From: Monarcha castaneiventris obscurior
Taxonomy: Eukaryota > Chordata > Aves > Passeriformes > Monarchidae
DNA: 64,000 nucleotides
Direction: 5' to 3'
Assembly (NCBI GenBank): GCA_026261815.1
Contig: JAMPIT010000687.1
Span: 713,501-777,500 of the forward strand
In this document: piece by piece, positions 1 to 18,500 of the stretch
Layout: each line of letters opens with the position of its first letter
How positions within the stretch are numbered: the stretch's first letter is position 1
Notes under the pieces: generated by a model
Told to the model about the DNA's origin: nothing
Seen by the model: only the letters and a program-made list of their open reading frames with translations
Databases searched by the model: none
Translations under genes and position numbers: made by a program

Positions 1-347
1 TAAAAGTCTCATCAGAGGTACAAAACAAAGGTTTTGTGTGGTTTGCTTTAGGCTGCTGGCTGAGCAATGGTTCTGTTGCCATCCACACAAAAATATTGGC
101 TGCAGTCACATCCAGGGGGTTTTAATCCTAAACCAAGGGGTAAAATGAGGCTGTTGTGCAGTGCTGCTCCCCAGGGTGCTGGGGAGGATCAGAATGTGCT
201 GTGCTGTGTCGGGGTGTGTGAGGTGGGGAATGGAGCAGAAACTGGAGCCTGGAACCTGCGGGGTGGAGGCTCCCAGGGCTCTGTTTTGCTTTTGCAGTGA
301 AACAGCAGCGTGTGCTTATTCATCCTTCTCTCTTTGTTCCATACAAG

Positions 348-8727
<8,380 letters not shown>

Positions 8728-9412
8728 AGAGCTGCAGGCAGCACTTCCTGGGACTTCTCTCCAAGCTGCCACAGAACTCAGCCTGGTGCCCCCTCTTGTT
8801 GCCTTGACTTGAAGCCCCCACGGCCCTGGGGCCGGGCCACAGACTGCTGTGACATCATCCTGTGAATGTGGAACTCGGCTCTGTTGAGTTGTTTATTATT
8901 ATTATTATTATTTTTTATTTTATTTTATTCCCTTCTGGCACCGGGCCTGAGCTGCTGTTTCAGAGCTGGGCACACAAAGTGACACTGCCAGGCCTGGGCA
9001 GAGAGCAGAGCTGGTGCTCCTGGCAGTGCCTGCTGCCAGCCCACAGACCCTCCAGAGCATTCCCAGCAGGGCTGAGCTCAGCTCCGAGCTCTTCTCTGGC
9101 ACAGAGACTCTCCCAGATGCAGTCACAGCTCCTGTTGAATGGACACTGCCTGTTGAACACCCTCCCCTGCCACATCTCTGACTGTAAATACCACGGAGGC
9201 CTCCACAACCCTTGTTTATACATTTCTGTATTGTTCCTTTTGTATTTTATATGTTATAAATATGCATTGTTTTATACTGGACTCAGTATGGTGACACAGA
9301 GCATTTCAAACACAGGCTGCTTCACATTTCTCCGTGAACTCCTTTTGTAACTGTGTTGTTGGTTGTGTTGTTTTGGATATTCCGTAGTAATAAAGGCTCA
9401 AGGACTGAAAAT
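8728..9412 (+). other. GRHL3: GRHL3 3' untranslated region
   Basis: The sequence after the TAA has no exon-like features. It runs to a canonical AATAAA at 9389-9394, so cleavage is expected about 10-25 bases later. It contains an AT-rich (ATT)n-like tract at about 8893-8935. The end coordinate is inferred from the polyA signal, not from a transcript. Confidence 0.7.
9389..9394 (+). terminator. GRHL3: GRHL3 polyadenylation signal AATAAA
   Basis: This is the first canonical AATAAA hexamer after the GRHL3 stop codon, about 660 bases downstream, at the end of a T-rich stretch. It is the best candidate for 3' end formation of GRHL3 mRNA. Confidence 0.7.
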
Positions 9413-12400
9413 GAACCATTTTCCCCAGCTCTGGAGTCGGAGTTGGGATGGGCTGTCCAGGAGCCAGGGCAGGGAGGTGACCCCAGAGGCACCAAAAGGA
9501 CTCGAGGATGGTTTTGGCCAAGGTCTGTCCCATCTCAGCTGTGGCAGCACTGTGAGCCAGGGTCCCTGAGCAGTTCCAGGCACAGCCCTGGGCTGAAGGG
9601 GTTCTGTCACACAGAGCTGGGGACGCTTGAAGCAAGTGAAAAAGAAAAGCCCAGTTTGACTTGTGAGCAGAAGCAGTTCTGCCTCTCTCTGTGTCCCACA
9701 TGGAATATTCAAACTCCTTCCACTCTGTGCTAAAACTGCCTTAAGCTGCTTCCCATGTAGGCAATCAAATACCAAGGGGAGCCCTGTATTTTCTAATTAA
9801 TCCTCTGACCAATGAAAACCAGGGCCTTTCCTCCTCCCTCTTCTCCACCCTTGGCTTTTCCTGCCCATGTTAAAGATGCACCTGAGTCCTGTGAGTGGGG
9901 AAGAAAGAGCAGCTCTACTCCCTCTGGGAAGAGGATTTGGAAATGTTGAAATGTGTCAGCTTGGTTAGTTTTGCATTACTTCAGTGTTGTTTGAGGATGG
10001 CCTCTAAGATGAAGCGAAGATAAGGGGGAAGCTTATCAGCTTTGGGATCTCCCCAGCACTCCTTCACTTCAGATCACAAACTCCTTCTTCAGCAGGGTGG
10101 CTCTGAATCAGTGTTGATTCTGTGAGTCCTCCTACAGCAGAATTTCAGCTCCAGTTAAAACCAGTCCCACCAGGAATCCCCCAGTGCTCAGTGCCACCAG
10201 CAGCACTACTCCTAATTTACAACATCAAAAGCCATCTCAGTTGTAACTCTCTGTTCCCAGCAGAACAAAGATGAATTTTGCTGGATTTTATGGTGCTGCG
10301 TTTCCCACAAACCCACCCTATGTTTTGCAGGGTGAGACCCACCCTGGCTGCAGCTCCCTGAGTGCAGTGACAATGGCTGCCCCGTCTGGAGGCAAACACC
10401 CAGCAGCTTTTTCTGGGCAGCTTTGGGTAGTCCTGGCTTGCAGGGGTTGAAGTCCCGGTGCCTGCTGCGTGCAGGGAAACGCTGCCGGGGCAGAGTCCCC
10501 ACCCCTGCCCGGCGAGGTGGGTGTTTTGCTGACTGGCTCAGTATCGCTCATCCCTTCCAGCCAAGGCGAGTTGCTGAGAGGTTGCGTAAAGCAGAGCTCC
10601 CAAATATGTGAGAGCATTCCTGACTCCTTGCCCGGAGCCCACCAGTTCCTTTTGAAGATTGAGATAGGAGGGATGAAGGCGATTTTCACCCCGAGCACCA
10701 AAGGTCGTGTGAAAGCACCGAGTTTTGCAAAGGGCTCCCTCCCTCGGGAGCTGCCTGGACCCTGCTTTGAGCTGACTCCAGCCACAAGCGCTCACCGGAG
10801 CTGCTCCGGGAGCTGGGCCTGGCAGGGGGGTGGCACAGGGGCTGGGACAGAGCCCAGTGCCCGTCGCTGAGCCAGCAGCATCTCACCCTGCCCCTCTCCC
10901 CGAGTCCTGTCCTGGTCAGGACAGAATCCCCTCCAGGGTGACTCCCCAGCCTCCAGCACTGGGAGTTCTCAGATGAAAACACAGAGGAGCCCATTGGTTG
11001 TTTTAATTACTCAACATCTACAAAACTGGAAGCTTTCAAACCAATTTTAGCTAATGATCATCTTCCAATTCTTAGAACCGAGTACCACTAATTAGCTCCC
11101 GGTGAGCCAGCCCTGGCAGGCCAGCACAGGCCTGCTCATTGTGTGCAGAGTCTGAGGGAAATCCTGACGCAGGAATCCCACTCTGGCATCCCAGCTCTGC
11201 TGCTCACAGCCCGGGAGCTGCTTCCTCCCCTGGCTGGGGAGGAAGGAAAACTTCCCGAGTGCTCCTGGTGAAAAAGTGCCCACAGAGACAGAGATGCATA
11301 AAAACGAGGAGCAGCAGGCTGAGAGCTGAGTTGTGCAAGAGCTCTGGTATCCCCAGCGCTGGGTGGAGGGCTCTGCTCCACACTTCTACAAACAACACCC
11401 AGTTTCTGTGTCTTTATTCGTGCTTATTCACTCCTTGCATCATCAGGCAGGCAGCTGAGGAGCCCGGTGTGTGGTGTGGCTCTGCAGGGCTGTGAAGGGA
11501 AAAACAGCATCCTGTGTTTTGTTAGGACACGCACGCGCCGTGTCCGGAGGTGCCCTGGTGCTGTGCTGGGCATGGCAGGAGAGGATTAAAGTCAGGGAAA
11601 TCAAACCCTGCCTGCATCTAAGTGTGCAAAGCTTTAATAAAGCTGCTGAAGGTTCCCCCAGCTCTCTCACTTACTTCCCCAAGTAGTGCCTTGGATTTAT
11701 AGCATTAAATTTCTGGGTGAGATGGGCACTAGAGCCCCCAGACCTGTGGGGAACGTCCTGGAATCATCAGCTGGAAAGTGGCCACAGAATCAGAGCTCAG
11801 AGCTCACAGCCAGGGTACACAGACTTGGGTTTCACCTCAGTGACTTGAGGGTTGTCTTGGTTGTGCATTTGACTGGGAGTCCTGGGAATGCTGAGCCCCT
11901 GGCTCTGAGGCAGCCCAGAATGAACTGCTGCAAAAGCACTTGCCTTTGGTACAGCTGCTGCTCTGGGTCAGCCCCTGAGTGACTTAATTGTGATTTTGCC
12001 TCCCTTAGCTCTGTTCTTTGGGGCACAGCCCAGAAGAGCTCTGTGTGTTCATGCACTGGCGTGGCACTGCAGGGATTCTGATCCAGTTGCCGTAAAAGAC
12101 TGAGGGAAATGAAAGGGGGATTTCTCCACAACCTGCAGAATGTATTTCTTCAGTTAATTTGTAGCCATGGTGGGCCTGATATCCAGCCTGACCACCCTGG
12201 CCTGGCTGTGTTCCTCTAAGTGAGCCAGGCAGGATTTGCTGGCAGGGGATCCCAGCTGAGTCAGGAGCTGCTCTGTGCCCTCAGTGTCTGTGGCTGGGAC
12301 AAAATCTGCAGCTGGGTGAGTTCAAACGCTGGGAATCACAGCAGGAACTGCTCCTGTCTGCTCTCCCAGCCCTTCATAACCTCCCAGAAGGACTTGGGGA

Positions 12401-14100
12401 TCTTAGAAGGAACAAACAGAGCAAGAACTGAGTGTGACTAACTGAAAAAGCCACGTTACTTGCGCCTGGCAACAATGAGCCAATGGGCACGGAGGGACGA
12501 GATCCCACAGCTCCGCCCTGGATGAGCCGAGCTCTGCCTCCACCCCGGGATGAGCTCGGCATCCCGGCAGGGAAGAGCTGCACGAGATGAGTTTGTGGCT
12601 GCCTGTGCCTCTCTCTTAGCAGTGCTGGTGTCAGGGCCAGCATCCAGCCCCGCTCCTGTCCCACAGCAGCTGCCCACCGGTCTGCTCTGGAGGCCCGTCC
12701 CTGTCAGCCAGGGGCTGTGTTTAACCCAGTCCTCTCTGAGGGTGGCTCCCCAGGCACTTCCCGGGGATGTGGATCTTCTCCCATTTCGCTCAGCTTTAGG
12801 TCAGGAAGGCTCTGGTGAAGCCAGAGCAAAGGGGTGCTGGGGGTTCTGATGCTGCTCTGTGTCCCCACCCTGTCCCCTGCAGGTGCTCCCCTTTTCCCAT
12901 CAGACAGAGGAATTCTGCAGCTGGAATGTGTTGTACCAACAGCCAGACTGATGTGAGTTTTACACACACACAGAACTCACAGAACCTGTTTGTCCAAAGC
13001 CCTGACAGTCAGTGATGCTTTAATGGCCTTTACACTGCAAACACACGTTTATTTTTTCAACCTTACCTTTAAAAATAATATTGTAAAATATGAACCAGCC
13101 AGGCTGGACAAGGAGCTGGTAGTGAGGACTCCAGAGCTGCTGTGTGGCCCTCAGGGTGACACCAGACCATCCAAGGGTGCCAGGAAATGCTGTGCTCTGG
13201 TGTTAGGAGGATTTAGAACTTGGTGTCACCCCAAACCCTCTGTCCCCACGTGGCTCCCCCGTGCCCTGTGACTGAGTTGAGCCCCTCAGCAGTGGTGCCT
13301 GTCCTCAGGTGTTCCCAGGTGAGCTCTGCTCATTTCCCTGCTCCTTTTTCCCTGCTGGGTGGGCAGTGGGGCTGCTCAGCCCTCTTTGTGGTTTGCTGTC
13401 TCCAATGCTCCAGAACAACCTTTATTTTTACCTGGCCCTTCCTGTGGTCTGTGCTCAGTCTCTGCATCCACAAGGTCACGGAGCCCAGGCAGAGGAGGAT
13501 CTTTACCAGGTGGGATGGTTGGAGCAGAGAGATTCCAGCAGAACTTCTGGCTTTTGGGAGAAAAAGAGATTTGAGGAACTTGTTGAGGGTTTATATCTGG
13601 AAATAGAAGCTGTGGCTTCTGGGGAGGTGGATGCTGAATCCTTCTCAGCCAAAATCTTTGGGAAACGAAGTGCTGTGGGAAGTGGAAGTGCTGTGGACTG
13701 TGATGTTTATTGTAAAACACATGGATTTGCCATGGTCCAGTCTTGCAGAGACCTGGCAGTGCTGGAAGCAGGACAGTGATGCCAAAGGACTCCAGCTGGG
13801 AGTCCCTTGTGCTCTCTCCCAGTGCCTGCAGCAGCAGAGGGAGCAGCTCTAACCCCAGCAGCTGGGTGTGGAGTGTTTGTGTGTTTTCTGATAACACAGG
13901 CTGGGGATCTTCCCTCCTCATATTTAATTTGCCCTTTCCTCCAGCCCTCTGTCCTTATCAAATCCCTGCTGGCATTGCTTCCCTCCCAGCTTCCTTTTTT
14001 CCCAAAGCCCTGTTATGAGATGCAGCTGCTGAGAGATGTAGTAAAGATACCCCTGTTGGGTAAGGAGAGCCCTGGGCTTTCTCATGGGCTCATTCTTTTC
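9413..14100. other. Intergenic sequence downstream of GRHL3, no recognised gene
   Basis: Open frames on both strands are short, overlap one another and have no family resemblance I recognise. The base composition is ordinary for an avian microchromosome. An AATAAA on the + strand at about 11635 and an inverted pair of GATA motifs (AGATAAG at 10018-10024, CTTATCA at 10032-10038) are the only discrete signals noted. By synteny the 3' exons of STPG1 (minus strand) could lie here or just above. I could not identify any: no run encoding PGPGxY-type repeats was seen on the minus strand. Confidence 0.5.
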
Positions 14101-14876
14101 CATGGTCAGGAATTTATTGTTGATGTTAATCTCAGGCCAGGCAACGTCACTGCGTGGTGACAATAAATGTTCTTGAACAATCTGCTGATGGATTTATTTG
14201 TCTTCCCAGAAGGATCCCAAGGGGTGGGAGTGTTTGGGAGAAGGGAGTTTCTGTTCCTGCCTTTTTGTCCCTCTGAAGGGGTGGCAGGATGGAACACCTG
14301 GGAATGGCAGCTCTGGCTTGAAGGAGCATTTTTACAAGCCTCTCTCCAGCTCTCATTCCCAGCCTCAGCAGGGGCTGAGGAAATGGCCAGGTTTTATCCA
14401 TCAGCTTCCTTGGGATGCTGTGCAGTCACGGGTGTCCTTTAGCATTCCTGCCCAGGGCTCCCCAGATTTGGGTCTTTCTCCTCAGTGTGTTCCTCTGGGG
14501 GTGAGTTCAGCCACAAAACCAGCCCAGCCTAAAGCCTCTGCTTGGGATATGAGGAATCTGTTTCCAGGTCAGGTGTGCTCTGGCTTCTTGCTCCATACAA
14601 TGGGGATAAGAAGTGGCCCCCACATCCCGGGGTGGTGCAGGCTTTAATTACTGTTTGTAAATGTCTGGGAGATCAGCTGATAAAGGGCCCCTGATCCACT
14701 GCTCCAGGCTGTTCCCAACCCACACTGCCCTTCCAGGCACTGCCACCTCCGAGCCACTTCCTGGGACAACAACCAGCCCCTTTGGACCATCACACAGTGG
14801 GACACTCTGGGATCACCCTCCCGTGATGGATTTCATATATCCCGTGGAAGTGGAGTGTTTTCCAGGCTGCACTCAC

Positions 14877-15048
14877 CTGGAAGGAGTTTTCTTTGCTTTC
14901 TTGGTGGGTTTGTGTGGCTGAGGCTGCAGACTCTGGAGTAAACCTGTAGTAAATCCATAGTTCCTTGTTAGGCAGGAGGTCTTCAGCTGGAAGGAGGATG
15001 TTATTCCCTCGGGAGACACCTTGGTGAGGGAATCCATGTTGGGATGAC
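14877..15048 (-). CDS. Candidate internal exon on the minus strand, possibly STPG1 (sperm-tail PG-rich repeat protein 1)
   Basis: Read on the minus strand, a very pyrimidine-rich acceptor (TTTCCTGTTTGTCTTGTAG) precedes position 15048, and a consensus donor (TCCAG then GTGAGT) follows position 14877. The 172-base exon is open in the frame encoding HPNMDSLTKVSPEG, then SSFQLKTSC, and ends in a lysine-rich KKAKKTPSR. It enters in phase 1 and leaves in phase 2. In mammals a minus-strand gene, STPG1, sits exactly between GRHL3 and NIPAL3. From memory, mammalian STPG1 contains a GHYDINESLVKQSP segment followed by SCFKSKT, which resembles this exon (G-H, N, S-L-x-K-x-S-P, S-x-F-x-x-K-T). That recollection needs checking. 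The classic PGPGxYN motif that should follow is not visible, so the exon could belong to a diverged or decaying gene, or be a chance splice pair. Confidence 0.4.
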
Positions 15049-15357
15049 CTACAAGACAAACAGGAAAGGGATGTAAATAGCAGCCCAGGCACTGAGGAAG
15101 GAGAGTGCATCCAGCAGGGAATGGGAGAAAGGAAAAGAACCAGTGTGACAGGACCGTGTGGGGAAGCTGCTGCTGGGTTGGAAAAGTCCTGGGCACAGCT
15201 GATTTCCAGGGACACTGATAAGGCAACACTGAACTTAGTCCTGAGCACAGGAACAAAAGCACCATTAGCAGTTTCAGGAGAGCTGAACAACAAACAGGAG
15301 AGCTCCCAGCTGCTGTCAGCTGGAAGATAAACTCCGTGCCCTCACTCCAGGTCTTAC

Positions 15358-15559
15358 CCTCAGCAGGCAAAGGGCCAGGAGATCTTCTGGAGCTTGGTAC
15401 ATTATGCACCAGTGTGGCTTCTCCTGAAGCCTCTGGCATTTCCACTGTTGTGGGGCGTTCTGGTGATTCCTTACAGCTACTCCAAACTCCCAGAGTGGTT
15501 TCTGGATGGTTCTCCCAGCAGAGGTTCAAAGGGACCTTCCCAGAGCTCATGGAAGGCTC
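15358..15559 (-). CDS. Candidate upstream exon on the minus strand, in phase with the 14877-15048 exon
   Basis: A strong donor (GAGG then GTAAGAC) on the minus strand ends an open stretch at 15358 in phase 1, which matches the entry phase of the next candidate exon. The joined reading would continue from SPGPLPAE into GHPNMD. The 5' boundary is uncertain: acceptors ending in CACAG before 15559, before 15600, or a shorter one near 15431 are all possible and all keep the frame open. The frame stays open as far as 15694 and there includes a leucine-rich MVLLTLALLLHG stretch that looks like a signal peptide, but that part may be intron. No family was recognised. It is listed because of the phase match and the conserved synteny expectation for STPG1, and it may be fortuitous. 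Confidence 0.22.
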
Positions 15560-18500
15560 CTGTGACACTTCAATCCAACACGCCCTAAGAAGCTCTGGAT
15601 CTGTGTGTGAAGGTGCTCCATGGAGGAGCAGAGCCAAAGTCAGCAGCACCATCCTCCCTCCCAGCTCCAGGCTCACGGATGTGGAGAAAGCCATTTCCCA
15701 AACTTTTCCAAATTAAATCCTCTTGTGGTTTGGGCCATAAACACTGCCTGGGCAGAACTGGTATTGCTCTGCTTGCAGAAATGGTGAGTTTCAGAAAGAA
15801 AAAGGGCTTGGGGATGCCTTTGAATTGCCTTTACCTGTGGGTGATGACCAACAAAGGCAAAGCCACATTTCAAATCCAGTTGTCTCCCTGTGAGTGGTTA
15901 CAGCTGCCAGCAGCACTCGGGCCAAAAGCTGGGAGAGCTTCCCAAGGATAGGAAGGTCTCTCTGTGACTGCCCAGGACCTGAAACTCTGGCAGGAAATGT
16001 CTCTGTGTGTGACTGCTGTGGCCAGCATCCTCCATCACCTCTATGTGTGTGATTTTGTTCAAGGCCCCAGAATTGCAGGTGGGAATTGCTGTTGTTACAG
16101 TCAGGAATCTGTGGTGCCAAGGATTATGTGAGTTACCCCAAACCACAGAATAGGGCACAGTGAAATGGGGACAAATATCCTCAGATTGCCAGGATGCAGC
16201 TTTACCTCCTGGAACATCTTCTGGGATTTAAAGCTTTTATTGTTGACTGCTCACATTGACTTTTCTACAGGGCTGTAGGGAGAGGAAACATCTGATGGGC
16301 AAGGCTCACTCAGTGATGTGGGAGAGTCCAGTTCAAGGTGGAGAGGAGAGGAGCAAGAAAACCCCTGCATTACACATTCAAACACAAAAAGTTGATGCTT
16401 TTTCTCTGTTTTTTCCCTTGTATTTCCTATGGCAAGCTGGTGAAATGCTGAGATGTTGAACTGCCTTTGTTGTAACACGGGGTTTGGTCCCAGAGCTGAG
16501 GATGGCTTTGAGGACACTTTCCTTGTTTCTCACTACTTTTTTTCCCCCTCAGTTTTAATCTGTCACTCAAAACCAGATCCTCTAGTGACTACACAAAAGT
16601 TCCTTTTTGCTGAGTGAGAGCAGTGACCACGAAACTGCAGGATCTGTCCACCTTCTTCTTCTGAGATGTCTCTTTGTCTATAGTCATAAATTATCAGCCA
16701 CTGCCATCTTTTAAATAGATAGTTTCCTGTTCTGCCTCTTGTAGGTTAGATATTATCTCCCCCAGTAAATCATGAGTCAGTGATTAATTCAAGAAGGCCG
16801 TTCCCAGAAGCAAATTCTTACAATGTTAAAATTAATACGACGCGGAGCCATTATACCATGATAGAGAAAATAATTATGGCCTGCAAACCAGTTTAATCAA
16901 CACAGAACATGCTGGGGCAGGTGCTCAGCCTGAGTGAGTCACTGCAGGAGAGTTCAGAGTCCCAGTGGAGGGGCTGGGAGTGAATTGTGAGGATTGTCCC
17001 TGTCAGCTGAGCCCCGGGATCTCTCCGTGTGCTCTTTGCACACCCAAATTGGGAGGGAAAACACCTTTGCTGGTGTTTAAACAGCATCAAGTGACTATAA
17101 AAACACGAATTGCTTCAGGAACGTGCGTGCAGCCACTTAAGATGTCTCAGCTGATGAGTGGCAGCTTATTAAACTGATTAAGTTGTGTCTTCACTCTGTG
17201 TTAAGCAGCTCTGCAAAGTCATCACATATTCTGGAGTCAGCAGGCTCTGCCTCAGCACAGGGATGGGGCAGAGGAGCCCCAGGATGACTCTAGGAGCAGT
17301 CTGAGAGGGGCCAACTCACTGGGGAATGGCTCAAAATCTGGGGAAAACGCAAGAACTCTCTCTAGAAATAACAAAACAATCCCAAAGCAATCACAGCTAC
17401 AGCAAGGCACCACAGAAGGGACAAAGCAGCCCGGGAGATGTGTGTATGTTATTATAAACCATCTGATAATGGGTAATAACACTGGGTGTTCTGTTAACAG
17501 CTCCCACATCTCAAAACACCCTGAATTCCTGTGGATCAAGGCTTACAACACCCTGCTGCAGCCTGGGCACCCTGCAGGGCTGAGGAGCAGGCACAGAACA
17601 GTTAAGTGACTTGCACAAGGGTGAATCAGCAGGACTTGAGGAACTGAACCTGAAGGCAGGTGCTGAGCTGGAGGAGCTGGCACAGCTCCCCTGAAGTGCC
17701 ACCAGGGGTTACCCTGCACCCCTGAGCCCCAGCAGTGCCACCAGGGGTTACCCTGCACCCCTGAGCCCCAGCAGTGCCACCAGGGGTGACCCCGCACCCC
17801 CTGAGCCCCAGCAGTGCCACCAGAGGTGATTTGCCAGTGCCTTTTTTAGAGTTAGGATGGCCAAAACTAAACCCACCATTCCAGCACCACCAGTGATGGC
17901 ATGATTGTATTTCTTGTGTTGCTTTCCAAGTCACACGAATTTTATGCTTTAATTTTAACTGTGCATCGAGGTAGGTGTCTTCACAGTTTCAAAATTTTAA
18001 TCCTTTAATGCAAGTGTCCTGTTGCATGGAAAGCTGAGTATTTCTGGGGATGAGGAAGATCAAATTTCTCTGCTGTTTACAGGGCAATTTGTATAGACTG
18101 GGAGCCAGAGCACAGCTAAAATCTCACCTGGAACTTCTGAGCTGGGCCTAATTAATTCAGCATGTGGGCAGAATGCATTATTTGCAGTACCACACCTTTC
18201 CTGCCTCTCTTCTTTTCCTGGGCTTTTCAAAAAGAGGACTGGGCAGGATTCTATTTATAGAGCCAAATAAATCCAGCCCTGCCTGTGTTGTACGTGATCC
18301 CTCCAGCTTTTCAGATGTGGTCCCATGAAGGGCTGAATGCCCTTCATGTCCTACTTCTGCCAGTTCCAGAAAGAAAAAACAGTGGGAATTGGAAGGTCTG
18401 GGACCATACAAGATAAAAGAAACAGCTTTGTACTAACACAAATGTGAAATTATTCCAGTGTGTAGGATGGGAAGAGCTGAAGTTCCTGATCTTTAAGAAC

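Noticed and set aside
13309..13921. Overlapping 156-codon plus and 181-codon minus open frames
   Set aside because: Both strands are open over the same bases, with no convincing splice sites or recognisable motif, so at most one could be real and neither is supported.
17694..17830. CRISPR-like direct repeats
   Set aside because: The repeats are contiguous with no unique spacers and the DNA is vertebrate. It is a minisatellite.
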